Origin: Streptomyces rhizosphaerihabitans
GTDB taxonomy: Bacteria; Actinomycetota; Actinomycetes; Streptomycetales; Streptomycetaceae
NCBI RefSeq assembly: GCF_025399795.1
Contig: NZ_JAODTZ010000016.1
Coordinates: 62,001 to 126,000, forward strand
Reading direction: 5' to 3'
Length of the DNA: 64,000 nt
The notes under the pieces are model-generated. The model was not told the origin of the DNA and searched no databases. It saw only the letters and a list, made by a program, of their open reading frames with translations. The translations under genes were made by a program, and so were the position numbers. Below are positions 50,940 through 59,614 of this stretch, piece after piece (position 1 is the first letter of the stretch; every line of letters starts with the position of its first letter).

Positions 50940-51186
50940 TGCCCTACCCTCTCACTTCTCCGTGTGTCACGCATGTATGTGATGTACAGGGAAAATATAT
51001 GAGAGTTAAACAATGGCTGGAAACGGTTTCTGGCTCGATTGTGTGTCACCGGTCCACGGAGCCGCGCCGGCCTGACCTGGCCACCTGCCGCCCCGACCGC
51101 CGGTCCGCGGGCCGGCCCCGAACGCCGGCCGTCGACCGGGACGGTGCGCAACTGTTCTGCGGGGAGGCCGCCGGGTTCCTCGCCGG

Positions 51187-52812
51187 TCAGTCGCCCGCGG
51201 GTGTGGTCGTGCCGGCCGCGGGTGCGGCGGACAGTCCGAACAACGCGCCGAGAGTGCCGAGTTGGGTGTCGATCGCGTCGAGGGCGGCGAGGGCCGATCG
51301 ATGCGCGGGTGGCGCCGCTCCAGTTGTCCGCACCTGTTCCGGCGGTGCCGCTCCCGTTGCGGTGGGCGGGGCCGGGCGGCGGCCGATCGCCCGGCGCACG
51401 GTGAGTGCGTGCGCCGCGACCTGAGTGCGGCGTCGGAGGACGGCCGGATCGGCGGCGAGGGCGTCCGGGGCCGCACCGACGGCGAGGGCGAGGTGGTCGA
51501 CGGGATCGCCGCAGCGCCGCAGCGCCGTCACGGACCGGAGCGTGAAGTGGTCCGGGTGCCGCCGAGCGGACAGTGCCCGGGGTGCGGGCACGGCGGCCAG
51601 GATCCGCAGCGGAGCCGTCACGGCTCCCAACTGCTCGACGCGGTAGGCGAATCGAGCCTGCGCCATGCGTACGGCCGGGCCGTCGCGCCAGTCGGCCTCC
51701 ATCAACTCGCCCAGACCCGACAGCGCCGCCGCGGCGCGGGCCCGTATCACCGCCTCTGTACGGATGGGCAGGATCAGCCAGGAGGCCGTCAGGCCGAGAA
51801 CCGCGCCGACCGCGATTCCCGCCAACCGGGTGTGCAGGAGGTCTCCGGGGTTCTGCCCGAACCAGTCGTAGAGCAGCGAGAGTACGGCGGTGACACAGCC
51901 CGCCCAGTAGGCGTAGCTGAGTTCGCGCAGCCACGTGGCCACGGCCAGCACGACGAAGATCACGACGACCGCGGTGTCCGACCGCGGTCCGAACTGTCCG
52001 GAGACAGCGGAGGCCACCACCGTGCCGGCCGCCGCGCCGAGCGTGCGCCAGGCCCCTTTGACCAGTACGTCGCCGCGGCTGCGCGCACCGCTGCACACCA
52101 GGAACGCCGTGAGCACGACCCACGCCCAGTGGTCCGGCCACAGGTTCCGGCCGATCGCGAACGCGGCGGTCAACGCCGCCGCCATCTGCAGAGCCATCCG
52201 GGTGCCGGCGGGCAGCCGGCGGCGCGTGGCGCGTGGCGCCGTGGTCACTTTCGCGGAGGGCGGTCGCGCCACGAGGCCGGTGCGCTGCGCCGTCCACGTC
52301 ACCACGGTTCCCCAGGCGACCGCCGCCAGGGCCGTCACCGCCGCCCAGCCGGTGTGCTCGTGCCCGCTCACGGGCACCGTCCCGGCGGGCACCACCAGGA
52401 CCGCAATCAGTGGCAGAACGACGAGTGTGCCGGCCCGGGTGGCGCGCGCTCCGAACCGGCGCACCCAGATCGCCCCCGCGACTCCCACGACGAACGCCGC
52501 GTCACCCGCAAGGGGGTGCTGCTGGATCAAGGTGCTCAGCTCCGTGCCCGCCGCTGCCGCGCAGGGCAGCACGACGCAGGCCAGCAGCCGATCGGTCCGG
52601 TCGAAGAGGCGTTGCACGCGACCGAGCGCCGAGGCGATCACCACCGCCTGCACCACGCTGTCCACGTACAGCCCCGCCTCGTGCTCGACGAGCAGCGCCC
52701 AGCCGTACGTGCCCAGCACCGTGGCCATGGCCACGACCGTCGTACGCAGGTGCGTCCCTCGCGGATCGAAGTGCAGTGCACGGCGCGACGACGTCAAAAA
52801 GCTACGCAACAC
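51187..52812 (-). CDS. FUSC-family (aromatic-acid-exporter-like) membrane protein
   Basis: This 541-residue protein has two sets of membrane helices: residues 25-175 (VVAMATVLGTYGWALLVEHEAGLYVDSVVQAVVIASALG) and 225-370 (MALQMAAALTAAFAIGRNLWPDHWAWVVLTAFLVCSGARSRGDVLVKGAWRTLGAAAGTVVAS). The second set carries the FUSC signature W-x8-G-x2-G near the GTLGAAAGT-like turn. FUSC proteins export aromatic acids or small organic molecules. GTG 52812 was selected because the hydrophobic region follows soon after; TTG codons slightly upstream are possible. It is divergent from a MarR gene, its probable regulator. Confidence 0.83.
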   Translation of the reverse strand: MLRSFLTSSRRALHFDPRGTHLRTTVVAMATVLGTYGWALLVEHEAGLYVDSVVQAVVIASALGRVQRLFDRTDRLLACVVLPCAAAAGTELSTLIQQHPLAGDAAFVVGVAGAIWVRRFGARATRAGTLVVLPLIAVLVVPAGTVPVSGHEHTGWAAVTALAAVAWGTVVTWTAQRTGLVARPPSAKVTTAPRATRRRLPAGTRMALQMAAALTAAFAIGRNLWPDHWAWVVLTAFLVCSGARSRGDVLVKGAWRTLGAAAGTVVASAVSGQFGPRSDTAVVVIFVVLAVATWLRELSYAYWAGCVTAVLSLLYDWFGQNPGDLLHTRLAGIAVGAVLGLTASWLILPIRTEAVIRARAAAALSGLGELMEADWRDGPAVRMAQARFAYRVEQLGAVTAPLRILAAVPAPRALSARRHPDHFTLRSVTALRRCGDPVDHLALAVGAAPDALAADPAVLRRRTQVAAHALTVRRAIGRRPAPPTATGAAPPEQVRTTGAAPPAHRSALAALDAIDTQLGTLGALFGLSAAPAAGTTTPAGD

Positions 52813-52883
52813 GTAGAACCACCGCCAAGAGGACCCCTGGAACAAGCCATGGAGCAAGCCATCTGGAGATGCACCCTCCAGCC

Positions 52884-52899
52884 GTATCGTAAGTGATAC
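52884..52899. promoter_or_regulatory. MarR-type operator
   Basis: A perfect inverted repeat GTATC-N6-GATAC lies between the divergent FUSC and MarR genes, 12 bp before the MarR start. The location is typical for MarR autorepression. No Shine-Dalgarno sequence is visible before ATG 52912, so the MarR mRNA may be leaderless with the promoter overlapping this site. Confidence 0.65.
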
Positions 52900-52911
52900 C
52901 TTAGCAATGTG

Positions 52912-53415
52912 ATGGGAGAGCGAACAGAACACGAGGACGCGGAACGATATGGGTCCGAGCGGCGGGACGGCCGGGCGTCCGCCGAGATCCGGCAGGGCGT
53001 CATCCGGCTCGCCCGCAGGCTGAGCGCGGAGCGCCCCGCCGACGGGCTCAGCCTCAACAAGAGCAGCGTCCTCGGTCACCTGCGGCGCAACGGACCCATG
53101 CCGGCCGGTGCGCTGGCCGCCGCCGACCATCAGCAGCCGCAGTCCCTGACGCGGGTCTTCGCCGACCTCGAACAAGAAGGCCTGATCAGCCGCACGCGCG
53201 ACATGCACGACGGCCGACAGCGCGTGGTGCAACTGACCGAAGCGGGCCGTGAGGCCCTGGCCCGTGACATGGCGCAGCGCGACGCATGGCTCGACATCGC
53301 CCTCGTCGACCTCACCGAGACGGAGCGTCAGGTCCTGCTGCTCGCCGCCCGCCTGATGAACCGCCTCGCCGACTCGTCGGCCACCGTGCCCGGCTCCACG
53401 AACCGACCCCACTGA
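52912..53415 (+). CDS. MarR-family regulator
   Basis: This 167-residue protein has the winged-helix pattern of MarR: SSVLGHLRRNGPMPAGALAAADHQQPQSLTRVFADLEQEGLISRTRDMHDGRQRVVQLTEAGREALARDMAQRDAWL. DGRQ forms the wing tip. MarR proteins repress genes for export or degradation of aromatic compounds and respond to phenolic ligands. The divergent FUSC exporter fits that role. The GH13 gene begins 11 bp after its stop with its own GGAGG site, so the two are probably co-transcribed. Confidence 0.9.
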   Translation: MGERTEHEDAERYGSERRDGRASAEIRQGVIRLARRLSAERPADGLSLNKSSVLGHLRRNGPMPAGALAAADHQQPQSLTRVFADLEQEGLISRTRDMHDGRQRVVQLTEAGREALARDMAQRDAWLDIALVDLTETERQVLLLAARLMNRLADSSATVPGSTNRPH

Positions 53416-53426
53416 CGGAGGCTCCC

Positions 53427-54743
53427 GTGTCCTGGCCCGACCACGCCATCTGGTGGCACGTCCACCCCTTGAGTTTCCTTGGCGCGGAGCCGGCCGCCCT
53501 GTCCGCCGGTGCACCGGTGCGGCACCGCCTGCCGGTCCTTGCCGACTGGCTTGACCATCTGGTCGGGCTCGGCTGCAACGGCCTCGCCCTGGGGCCCGTC
53601 TTCGCCTCCGAGACCCACGGCTACGACACGACCGACTACTTCCGCCTCGATCCCCGGCTGGGCACCGAGGAAGACCTGCGCGAACTGGTCGACCGGGCCG
53701 CGTCGCGCGGGGTCCGCGTCCTGCTCGACGGCGTCTTCAACCATGTCGGCAGGTCCTTCGGCCCCTTCGCCGACGTGGCGCGACGCGGCATCGCCTCCCC
53801 GTACGCGGACTGGTTCGTCCCCGAGGGTGACGACTTCCGCACGTTCGAGGGGCACCGTCATCTCGTCGCCCTGAACCACGGGTCTCCGGCGGTCGCCGAC
53901 CATGTCGTCGAGGTTCTCGACCACTGGCTGGACCGGGGCATCGCCGGCTGGCGGCTGGATGCCGCCTACGCGGTTCCCCGGCCGTTCTGGCGTACTGTCA
54001 CGGACCGGGTCAGGTCCCGCCACCCCGGCGTGTGGTTCAGCGGTGAGGTGATCCATGGTGACTACGCGGCGTACGTCGTCGAGGGCGGACTGGACACCGT
54101 CACGCAGTACGAGCTGTGGAAGGCCGTCTGGAGCTCGCTCAACGACAGCAACCCGCACGAACTGGCCTGGGCGCTCAAACGCCACAACTCCATGATCGAC
54201 ACCTTTGCGCCCCAGACATTCGTCGGCAACCACGACGTCACGCGCGTCGCCAGCCGGCTGGGCGAGCCCCGTCACCTGGCGCACGCGCTCACCGTGCTGT
54301 TCACCGTCGGGGGGACACCGTCCATCTACGCGGGAGACGAGCGTGCCTGGGAGGGAGTCAAGGAGGACCGCGCGGGCGGGGACGATGCCATCCGTCCCGC
54401 GTTTCCCGTCTCCCCTTCGGATCTCGGCCCCGACGGGCTGGCCGTCCAGCGGCTTCATCAGACCCTGGTGGGCATGCGTCGCCGCCACCCCTGGCTCGTA
54501 CGTGCGCAGACCCGGATCCACTCCCTCGACAACACCGTCCTCAGCTACACCCTGGCCGCGCCCGACGCCGGCGCCACCCTCGCGGTCGCCCTCAACTTCG
54601 GGCCTGCCCCGGCCACCGCCGGCATTCCGGCCGCACCGTGGGCGCCTGTCGCGGGTGACGCTTCCGTCGATTCCGTCACCGGTTCCGTCTCGCTTCCACC
54701 CGTGGGCTGGTTCATCGCCACGACATCGGGAAGCCGCAATTGA
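53427..54743 (+). CDS. GH13 alpha-amylase-family enzyme
   Basis: This 438-residue protein has the four GH13 motifs: DGVFNH (I), GWRLDAAYA with the nucleophile Asp (II), SGEVI with the acid/base Glu (III) and FVGNHDVTR with the transition-state Asp (IV). There is no signal peptide, so it is cytoplasmic and more likely a maltodextrin or trehalose-related glucosidase than an exported amylase. GTG 53427 is preceded by GGAGG at 53417-53421. Being downstream of a MarR gene is unusual for a GH13 enzyme and suggests read-through more than a shared pathway. Confidence 0.9.
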   Translation: MSWPDHAIWWHVHPLSFLGAEPAALSAGAPVRHRLPVLADWLDHLVGLGCNGLALGPVFASETHGYDTTDYFRLDPRLGTEEDLRELVDRAASRGVRVLLDGVFNHVGRSFGPFADVARRGIASPYADWFVPEGDDFRTFEGHRHLVALNHGSPAVADHVVEVLDHWLDRGIAGWRLDAAYAVPRPFWRTVTDRVRSRHPGVWFSGEVIHGDYAAYVVEGGLDTVTQYELWKAVWSSLNDSNPHELAWALKRHNSMIDTFAPQTFVGNHDVTRVASRLGEPRHLAHALTVLFTVGGTPSIYAGDERAWEGVKEDRAGGDDAIRPAFPVSPSDLGPDGLAVQRLHQTLVGMRRRHPWLVRAQTRIHSLDNTVLSYTLAAPDAGATLAVALNFGPAPATAGIPAAPWAPVAGDASVDSVTGSVSLPPVGWFIATTSGSRN

Positions 54744-54942
54744 TTCTCGGCCGCCGTGCCCTCGGTTTTCCGGACATCGGCCGGAACGAGGACCGAGGAT
54801 GGCGTGTCGGCCATGATGTCAGGTGTACGGAAACTGTTGACGTATCAAATCTGTACTGTCGGAAAACGCTTCCGTCGCGTTGAGGGCGTCGCAATTTTCA
54901 CATTGTTGAAATGTTCTCGGAAGTTAATTTCAGGCACTCGTC

Positions 54943-55557
54943 TCACGCGGCGTCGGCACTGAATGCGCGTGCCCATGCATTGCGCCAGAGCGTAAGCCGG
55001 CGCCCGTGCTGTCCGCATGCCTGGACATAGGCGACCAGGACTTCCTCCGACGGCATGCGAAAACCGGCCAGAATGTCGGCCACCGTGCTGCGCGGCAACG
55101 GTCCCGCCCCGAGGTCGCGGGCCTTCTTCTCCATTTCACGCAGGGACGGCTGGCCGGCGGCGAGCCGCGCCTGGTGCATGGCCTCCAGCAGATGAGCCGG
55201 GTGGTATACGAGTTCGAGCTTGCGTCCGACGCGTGGCGCGGAGGGAACCTCGCGGCCGTCGGGAGTGTGGCCGGATTGCCGGGCCGCCTGCTCCCAGCGT
55301 TGTCGGGCCTCGCGCCGTGTGGCGCCACAGACCTGCGCATACGCTTCCACGACATGGCGACGAGGCAGGAAGGTGCCACGGTCGGCCCGCGACAGGGTGA
55401 CGGCCGAACAAGCCGGATCCGCGATCCGGAGTCCTTCGGTCAGCTCCGCCATCTGCCGGTAGGTGAGTCCGGATCGTTGACGCAGCGAGCGTAGCCACTG
55501 AGCCAGTTCGTAACACTGTGCGGATTGCGGGATCGGCGTTCTGCTCCGCCCCACCAC
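54943..55557 (-). CDS. XRE-family regulator with two helix-turn-helix units
   Basis: This 204-residue protein has one HTH at residues 18-75 (LAQWLRSLRQRSGLTYRQMAELTEGLRIADPACSAVTLSRADRG). A second HTH-like unit is near 137-185 (SLREMEKKARDLGAGPLPRSTVADILAGFRMPSEEVLVAYVQACG). The pattern matches small streptomycete XRE proteins with duplicated DNA-binding segments. No ligand domain is visible. It is divergent from the ACP gene that starts the biosynthetic cluster and is its most likely cluster-situated regulator, though this is inference from position. Confidence 0.8.
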   Translation of the reverse strand: MVGRSRTPIPQSAQCYELAQWLRSLRQRSGLTYRQMAELTEGLRIADPACSAVTLSRADRGTFLPRRHVVEAYAQVCGATRREARQRWEQAARQSGHTPDGREVPSAPRVGRKLELVYHPAHLLEAMHQARLAAGQPSLREMEKKARDLGAGPLPRSTVADILAGFRMPSEEVLVAYVQACGQHGRRLTLWRNAWARAFSADAA

Positions 55558-55997
55558 TGCCCCCTGGATGTCGAGACTGCCGGATGCGTGACGCGTCCGA
55601 TGGTATGTCGATCGACGACGCCCATTGATTCGGTCGATATCGGGACCCGAGGATTGCGTACTGCTAGGAGGGCCCGTTTTGGTCTTTACTTGGGCTCACG
55701 TATATCGACGCTATGGATGACCCCGATGAAGAGTCAAGGAGGCTTTACTTTACTTTACTCTGCATGGGAATCCCTTTCCTTTCGGTGGATGTTTGGTTCA
55801 TTTTGTCCGAGAAGTGGAGTGGTGAGATCCGTGCGTCCACATGGGGTTTTGCGCGGGCGTCGGGTAAGCGGCCCAGTGGGTGTCCAGAATCCTGCTGCAT
55901 AACGGTCTTGCTGGCTCATTCGCCGCTCTGCTGACATGGATTGGCCGGCCGGAGGTGCCGGTCACTCCTGATCCTGTCGAATCAGCGGAGGAATGCA
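55558..55997. promoter_or_regulatory. AT-richer divergent region before biosynthetic cluster
   Basis: About 440 bp between the XRE regulator and the ACP gene, clearly richer in A/T from about 55660. It contains AAGGAGG (55736-55742) followed by three CTTTA pentamers (55743-55757), and a short open frame (listed separately). The cluster promoter must lie here; I cannot place it exactly. Confidence 0.5.
55713..55934 (+). CDS. possible small ORF upstream of ACP, doubtful
   Basis: A 73-residue open frame starting MDDPDEESRRLYFTLLCMGIPFLSVDVWFILSEKW, with a hydrophobic central segment and three cysteines near the end. Its codons have low third-position GC, unlike all confident genes here, and no Shine-Dalgarno sequence precedes ATG 55713. 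It may be a decayed gene, foreign DNA or chance. Confidence 0.2.
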   Translation: MDDPDEESRRLYFTLLCMGIPFLSVDVWFILSEKWSGEIRASTWGFARASGKRPSGCPESCCITVLLAHSPLC

Positions 55998-56267
55998 ATG
56001 ACAACCGTGTCCAACGCCGCTCTCGGTGAAATCATCGAACTGATCAAGGAAGTCAAGCCGGGTATAGCCGATCAGACGGTCGAACCCGGGCACTCCGTCG
56101 TCGAGGACCTGGGCCTCGACTCACTGGACCTGCTGCAGCTCGCCCGTCGCATCAACCGGCACTTCGGCGTCGAGTTCGACCTCGACCAGTGGAACGCCGA
56201 AGCCGACGAGCACCACCGGAGCATCGCCTCGATCGTGGCCGTCGTAGCCGCCGGCAGTCGTGCCTGA
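55998..56267 (+). CDS. acyl carrier protein
   Basis: This 89-residue acidic protein has the phosphopantetheine attachment motif GLDSLDLL, with the modified serine at residue 42, and the usual four-helix pattern (LGEIIELIKEVKP, VVEDLGLDSLDLLQLARRINRHFGVEFDLD). It carries the growing acyl chain as a thioester for the ketosynthase and reductive enzymes encoded next to it. GGAGG at 55987-55991 precedes ATG 55998. It is the first gene of the cluster, and its 3' end overlaps the ketoreductase start by 8 bp. Confidence 0.93.
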   Translation: MTTVSNAALGEIIELIKEVKPGIADQTVEPGHSVVEDLGLDSLDLLQLARRINRHFGVEFDLDQWNAEADEHHRSIASIVAVVAAGSRA

Positions 56268-57027
56268 GCCGGCTGCGACCAACCGCGTCGCTCTCGTCAC
56301 GGGTGGTTCGCGGGGGATCGGGGCCGCTGTTTCGCACCGCCTCGCCGCCGACGGACTCACGGTGCACCTCGTCTGCCGCAGCGCCCTGGACGCCGGACGT
56401 CGCGTGGTGAAGGAGATCGAGGCCGCAGGCGGCCGCGCCGTCCTGCACCAGGCGGACGTCGGCGTCGAGGCCGAGGTCGAGGACCTGGTCGAGCAGGTGA
56501 CCGCACAGGAGGCCGCACTGCACGTCCTGGTCAACAACGCGGCGGTGATCGACGATCAACTCCTCGCGGTCACCCGTACCGACCGCTGGGAGAACGTTCT
56601 GCGGACCAATCTCACCGGCCCCTTCCTGACCAGCAGGGCGGTTCTGCCGGCGATGCTGGACCAGGGCTGGGGCCGCATCGTGAACATCTCCTCCAACTCG
56701 GCCCGTACCCCAGGACCGGGCCAGAGCGCCTACGCGGCGTCCAAGGGCGGCCTCGAGGCACTCACCCGCGCCCTGGCCGTGGAGGTCGGTCGCAAGGGCA
56801 TCCGCGTCAACTGCGTGGCACCCGGCAAGGTCCGCACCGAGATGACCGCGGCCGTCGCCGATCAGCTCGGCTCGGACAGTGACGGCACCCGCTGGGGGCT
56901 CCCCGAGGACATCAGCGGACTGATCGCCTTCCTCGCCCGTGACGAGGCGGACTACATCCAGGGCCAGACGTTCACGGTGGACGGCGGCCGCATGATCATG
57001 CGCAGCCCGGGTCGGCGATCCCGGTGA
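56260..57027 (+). CDS. 3-oxoacyl-ACP reductase (FabG-like ketoreductase)
   Basis: This 255-residue SDR enzyme has cofactor motif TGGSRGIG (residues 14-21), VNNAA, N117, the ISS serine around 144, Tyr158 and Lys162 (YAASK), and the C-terminal GQTFTVDGG. All catalytic residues are present. It should reduce the beta-keto group of ACP-bound intermediates with NADPH. GTG 56260 overlaps the end of the ACP gene, implying translational coupling. The sequence is FabG-like and not aromatic-PKS C9-ketoreductase-like, consistent with full reductive processing. Confidence 0.92.
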   Translation: MPEPAATNRVALVTGGSRGIGAAVSHRLAADGLTVHLVCRSALDAGRRVVKEIEAAGGRAVLHQADVGVEAEVEDLVEQVTAQEAALHVLVNNAAVIDDQLLAVTRTDRWENVLRTNLTGPFLTSRAVLPAMLDQGWGRIVNISSNSARTPGPGQSAYAASKGGLEALTRALAVEVGRKGIRVNCVAPGKVRTEMTAAVADQLGSDSDGTRWGLPEDISGLIAFLARDEADYIQGQTFTVDGGRMIMRSPGRRSR

Positions 57028-57052
57028 GCCCGGGGCGAACGGAGGAACAGCC

Positions 57053-57526
57053 GTGGGGGCAGTGAAGTACTGGGAGGACCTGGCGCACGCACCGGTGCGC
57101 CGGTTCGGGCCGGTGGTTTTTGGCGGCGCGCTCCTTGACCAACTCCTCGATCTGATGGGGGAGAAGCACCCGGTGCACGACAGCGACGACTTCGCCCAGG
57201 GCACGGACCGCCGGCAGCGCATCGTGCCCGGGGGCTTCATCCACTCCATCACCTCGGGCTGGGTGGTCCAGCACGGCTCCCCGGCCGCCATCGTCGGTAT
57301 GCGGAGACTGAGCTGGGACTTCGTCAGACCGCTGTATCCCGACACCCCGTTCTGGTTCACCACCGCAACCGACCGGGCGGAGGAGATCGACGACCGGATC
57401 GGCCTGGTCGAAACCACACGCCGGGTGTTCGACGAGAACGACCGGACGTACGCCATCGGACGCATGAGCGTCGTACTGCTGCGGCACGCCGCGCAGCGGA
57501 CCGCAGCGGCAGGAAGGGTTCAGTGA
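57053..57526 (+). CDS. MaoC/hot-dog-fold dehydratase-like protein
   Basis: This 157-residue single hot-dog-domain protein has a hydratase-2-like segment GEKHPVHDSDDFA (His in the D/E-x4-H arrangement), followed by IVPGGFIHSITSGW and the strand VGMRRLSWDFVRPLYPDTPFWF. MaoC-type enzymes dehydrate beta-hydroxyacyl thioesters to enoyl thioesters, the step after the ketoreductase. GGAGG at 57041-57045 precedes GTG 57053. The usual catalytic Asp is Glu here, which may or may not affect activity. Its stop overlaps the start of the second SDR. Confidence 0.82.
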   Translation: MGAVKYWEDLAHAPVRRFGPVVFGGALLDQLLDLMGEKHPVHDSDDFAQGTDRRQRIVPGGFIHSITSGWVVQHGSPAAIVGMRRLSWDFVRPLYPDTPFWFTTATDRAEEIDDRIGLVETTRRVFDENDRTYAIGRMSVVLLRHAAQRTAAAGRVQ

Positions 57527-58332
57527 TGGGCAGTCAGTATCAGCCGCTCAAGGGGCGGGTGGCCCTGGTGACCGGCGGCTCGCGGGGCATCGGCGCGGGC
57601 ATCACCCGCAAACTCGCGGCCTGGGGAGCGACCTTGGCCATCAACTACGTCGACCGGGAGGGACCGGCCAAGGAACTCGCGGCCGAACTCGGTGAACAAG
57701 GTACGGAAGTGACCCTGCACCGCGCCGACCTCAGCGAGCCCGAGGAGATCGAGAACCTGATCGCGGAGATCGGCGAGATCCACCACGACCTGCACATCCT
57801 CGTCCAGAACGCGGCCGCCACCAAGTTCGCCAGGCTCGCCGAAGCCTCCCTCGGTGACTGGCAGTTCGTGCAGGACACCAACTCCCGGGCCACCTGGCTG
57901 CTCGCCAAGCACGCGCTCCCGTTGATGCGTGAGCGCGCGGGAGCCCGCTTCATCACCATCACCAACTCCACGACCACGCGCATCATCCCGCGCGCCGGTC
58001 TCTTCGCGGCGGCCAAGGCGGGACTCGAGGCGCTGACCGACTACCTCTCCTACGAGCTGGCGCCGTACGGCATCGTCGCCAACTGCGTGCGTCCCGGACT
58101 CGTACAGACCGGCGTCTTCAAGGTCCGTCCCGACTTCGCCCACGGTGTCACCAAGGAACTGTCCGTCTCTCCGTGGCCGGGCGACCGCATGACGACGCCG
58201 GAGAACAGTGCAGACGTGGTGGCGCTGCTCTGCCTGGAAGAGGCGTCCTGGATCGCCGGGCAGACCATCACCGTGGACGGCGGATACCGTCTGTGGGGCG
58301 GGATCAGCGGTGGAGGCCGTCGTGCCGAGTGA
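57526..58332 (+). CDS. SDR-family protein resembling FabL enoyl reductase but lacking the catalytic Tyr
   Basis: This 268-residue SDR protein has TGGSRGIG (17-24), a Q-NAAA variant of NNAG (95-98) and GQTITVDGGY near the end. Layout and the KAGLEALTDYLSYELAPYGI region resemble FabL-type enoyl-ACP reductases and related SDRs. At the active site the sequence is GLFAAAK: Phe160 replaces the YxxxK tyrosine while Lys164 remains, and the FabL-style Tyr seven residues before Lys is Ala. It may be a non-reducing partner, an isomerase or an altered reductase. ATG 57526 overlaps the previous stop by one base. Confidence 0.85.
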   Translation: MGSQYQPLKGRVALVTGGSRGIGAGITRKLAAWGATLAINYVDREGPAKELAAELGEQGTEVTLHRADLSEPEEIENLIAEIGEIHHDLHILVQNAAATKFARLAEASLGDWQFVQDTNSRATWLLAKHALPLMRERAGARFITITNSTTTRIIPRAGLFAAAKAGLEALTDYLSYELAPYGIVANCVRPGLVQTGVFKVRPDFAHGVTKELSVSPWPGDRMTTPENSADVVALLCLEEASWIAGQTITVDGGYRLWGGISGGGRRAE

Positions 58333-59614
58333 GCGCGGCGGGCGGCAGGACCGTCCCGACATCGTCGTCACCGGTATCGGTGTGATCTCCCCGGCGGGCA
58401 TCGGCGCGGCCCGGCTGTGGGAGGCCATGGCCGCAGGCAAGACATTCTTCGACACGGGTGGCAACGACGGGCCGGCCCCCGCGCTGCCGTGGCCGTCGGC
58501 CGCCGTCGACACCACGGAGATCACCTGGCCCGCCGGCCGTGACTGGGCCAACGCCGGCAAGTACGCCAACCAGTCGGCCCGTTGGGCGGTCGCCGTCGCG
58601 CGTCAGGCCCTGGAACAGGCCGGGATCACCGGCGACACGGAGGACGTACGCGGCGGAACCGTCATGGCCGTGGGCAGCAGCAGCGACGAACTGAGCGACG
58701 TCATCCCACAGCTCGCCTCGCGCTTCCGCAACGATCCCAGGCCGCTGGCGAAGTTCCTCCACGACGAGGTGCCCGACTACTCCTACATACGCGGCATCCC
58801 CTCCCAGCTGGGCCAGTTCGTCTCCATGGCCAGCGGATTCCGGGGATCGAACGTCGCGGCCTACGGCGAGGCGGCGGCGGGCGGCACGGGCGCACTCGCC
58901 CTGGCCGTACGGCTGTTGGAGAGCGGCGAACTCGACCGGATGCTCGTCGTGGGCGTCGGAGCGCCGCTCACGATCACCGCGATGGCCGCCTTCGACCAGG
59001 ACGAACCGCTCGGCACGCGCGCCACGGCCGGTGCGGGTCCCTTCGACGCCGACAGGTCGGGGACCCTGGTCGGCCAGGGGGCCGCCGCAGTCCTGCTGGA
59101 GCGTGCCGACACCGCGCGCGGAACGGCTCGGGCCCGGCTCGCCGGCTGTGAGGTGCTGGTCGCCGCCGACGTCGCGGCCTCGGCGCGCCTTGTCGTCGAC
59201 TCCGTACTCGCCGACGCGGACACCACACCCACCATGTGGTGGGCACACGGCGCCGGTTCGCCGCTCCTCGACCGCGTGGAAACCCTGGCGGTACTGCCCC
59301 GGGTGGGCAGCCTCCCCGTCACCGGTTCGAAGGGCACCATCGGCAACGCCTTCGAGTGTTCGGCGCTCATCGACACCGCGCTGGTCGTGGAGAGCCTCGG
59401 ACGCGGCGAACTTCCCCCCGTGGGCCTGCTGCGTCGCCCCGACCCCGGACTCGGCGGTCTCGATCCGGTCATGGGGGAGACCCGTCCCCTCAGCCCGGCG
59501 CCGATGGCGCTGGTCACGGCGTTCAACCAGGGACACCACTCGACAGCGGCGGGAGCCATCGTCATCGCATCGACGCACGGGGCTGCCACCGGCGACGGGA
59601 AGGTACGGACATGA
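58322..59614 (+). CDS. ketosynthase-like chain-length-factor protein without active-site Cys
   Basis: This 430-residue thiolase-fold protein is related to KS/FabF. At the nucleophile position it reads YGEAAAGGTG, with Ala184 where ketosynthases have Cys. The first His motif is kept (WWAHGAGS), but the second is SKGTIGNAF with Asn for His. The pattern parallels KSbeta (chain-length factor) subunits of type II polyketide synthases, which lack Cys and dimerise with the active KS. GTG 58322 overlaps the end of the SDR gene. The KSbeta-before-KSalpha order is the reverse of classic aromatic clusters. Confidence 0.87.
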   Translation: MPSERGGRQDRPDIVVTGIGVISPAGIGAARLWEAMAAGKTFFDTGGNDGPAPALPWPSAAVDTTEITWPAGRDWANAGKYANQSARWAVAVARQALEQAGITGDTEDVRGGTVMAVGSSSDELSDVIPQLASRFRNDPRPLAKFLHDEVPDYSYIRGIPSQLGQFVSMASGFRGSNVAAYGEAAAGGTGALALAVRLLESGELDRMLVVGVGAPLTITAMAAFDQDEPLGTRATAGAGPFDADRSGTLVGQGAAAVLLERADTARGTARARLAGCEVLVAADVAASARLVVDSVLADADTTPTMWWAHGAGSPLLDRVETLAVLPRVGSLPVTGSKGTIGNAFECSALIDTALVVESLGRGELPPVGLLRRPDPGLGGLDPVMGETRPLSPAPMALVTAFNQGHHSTAAGAIVIASTHGAATGDGKVRT

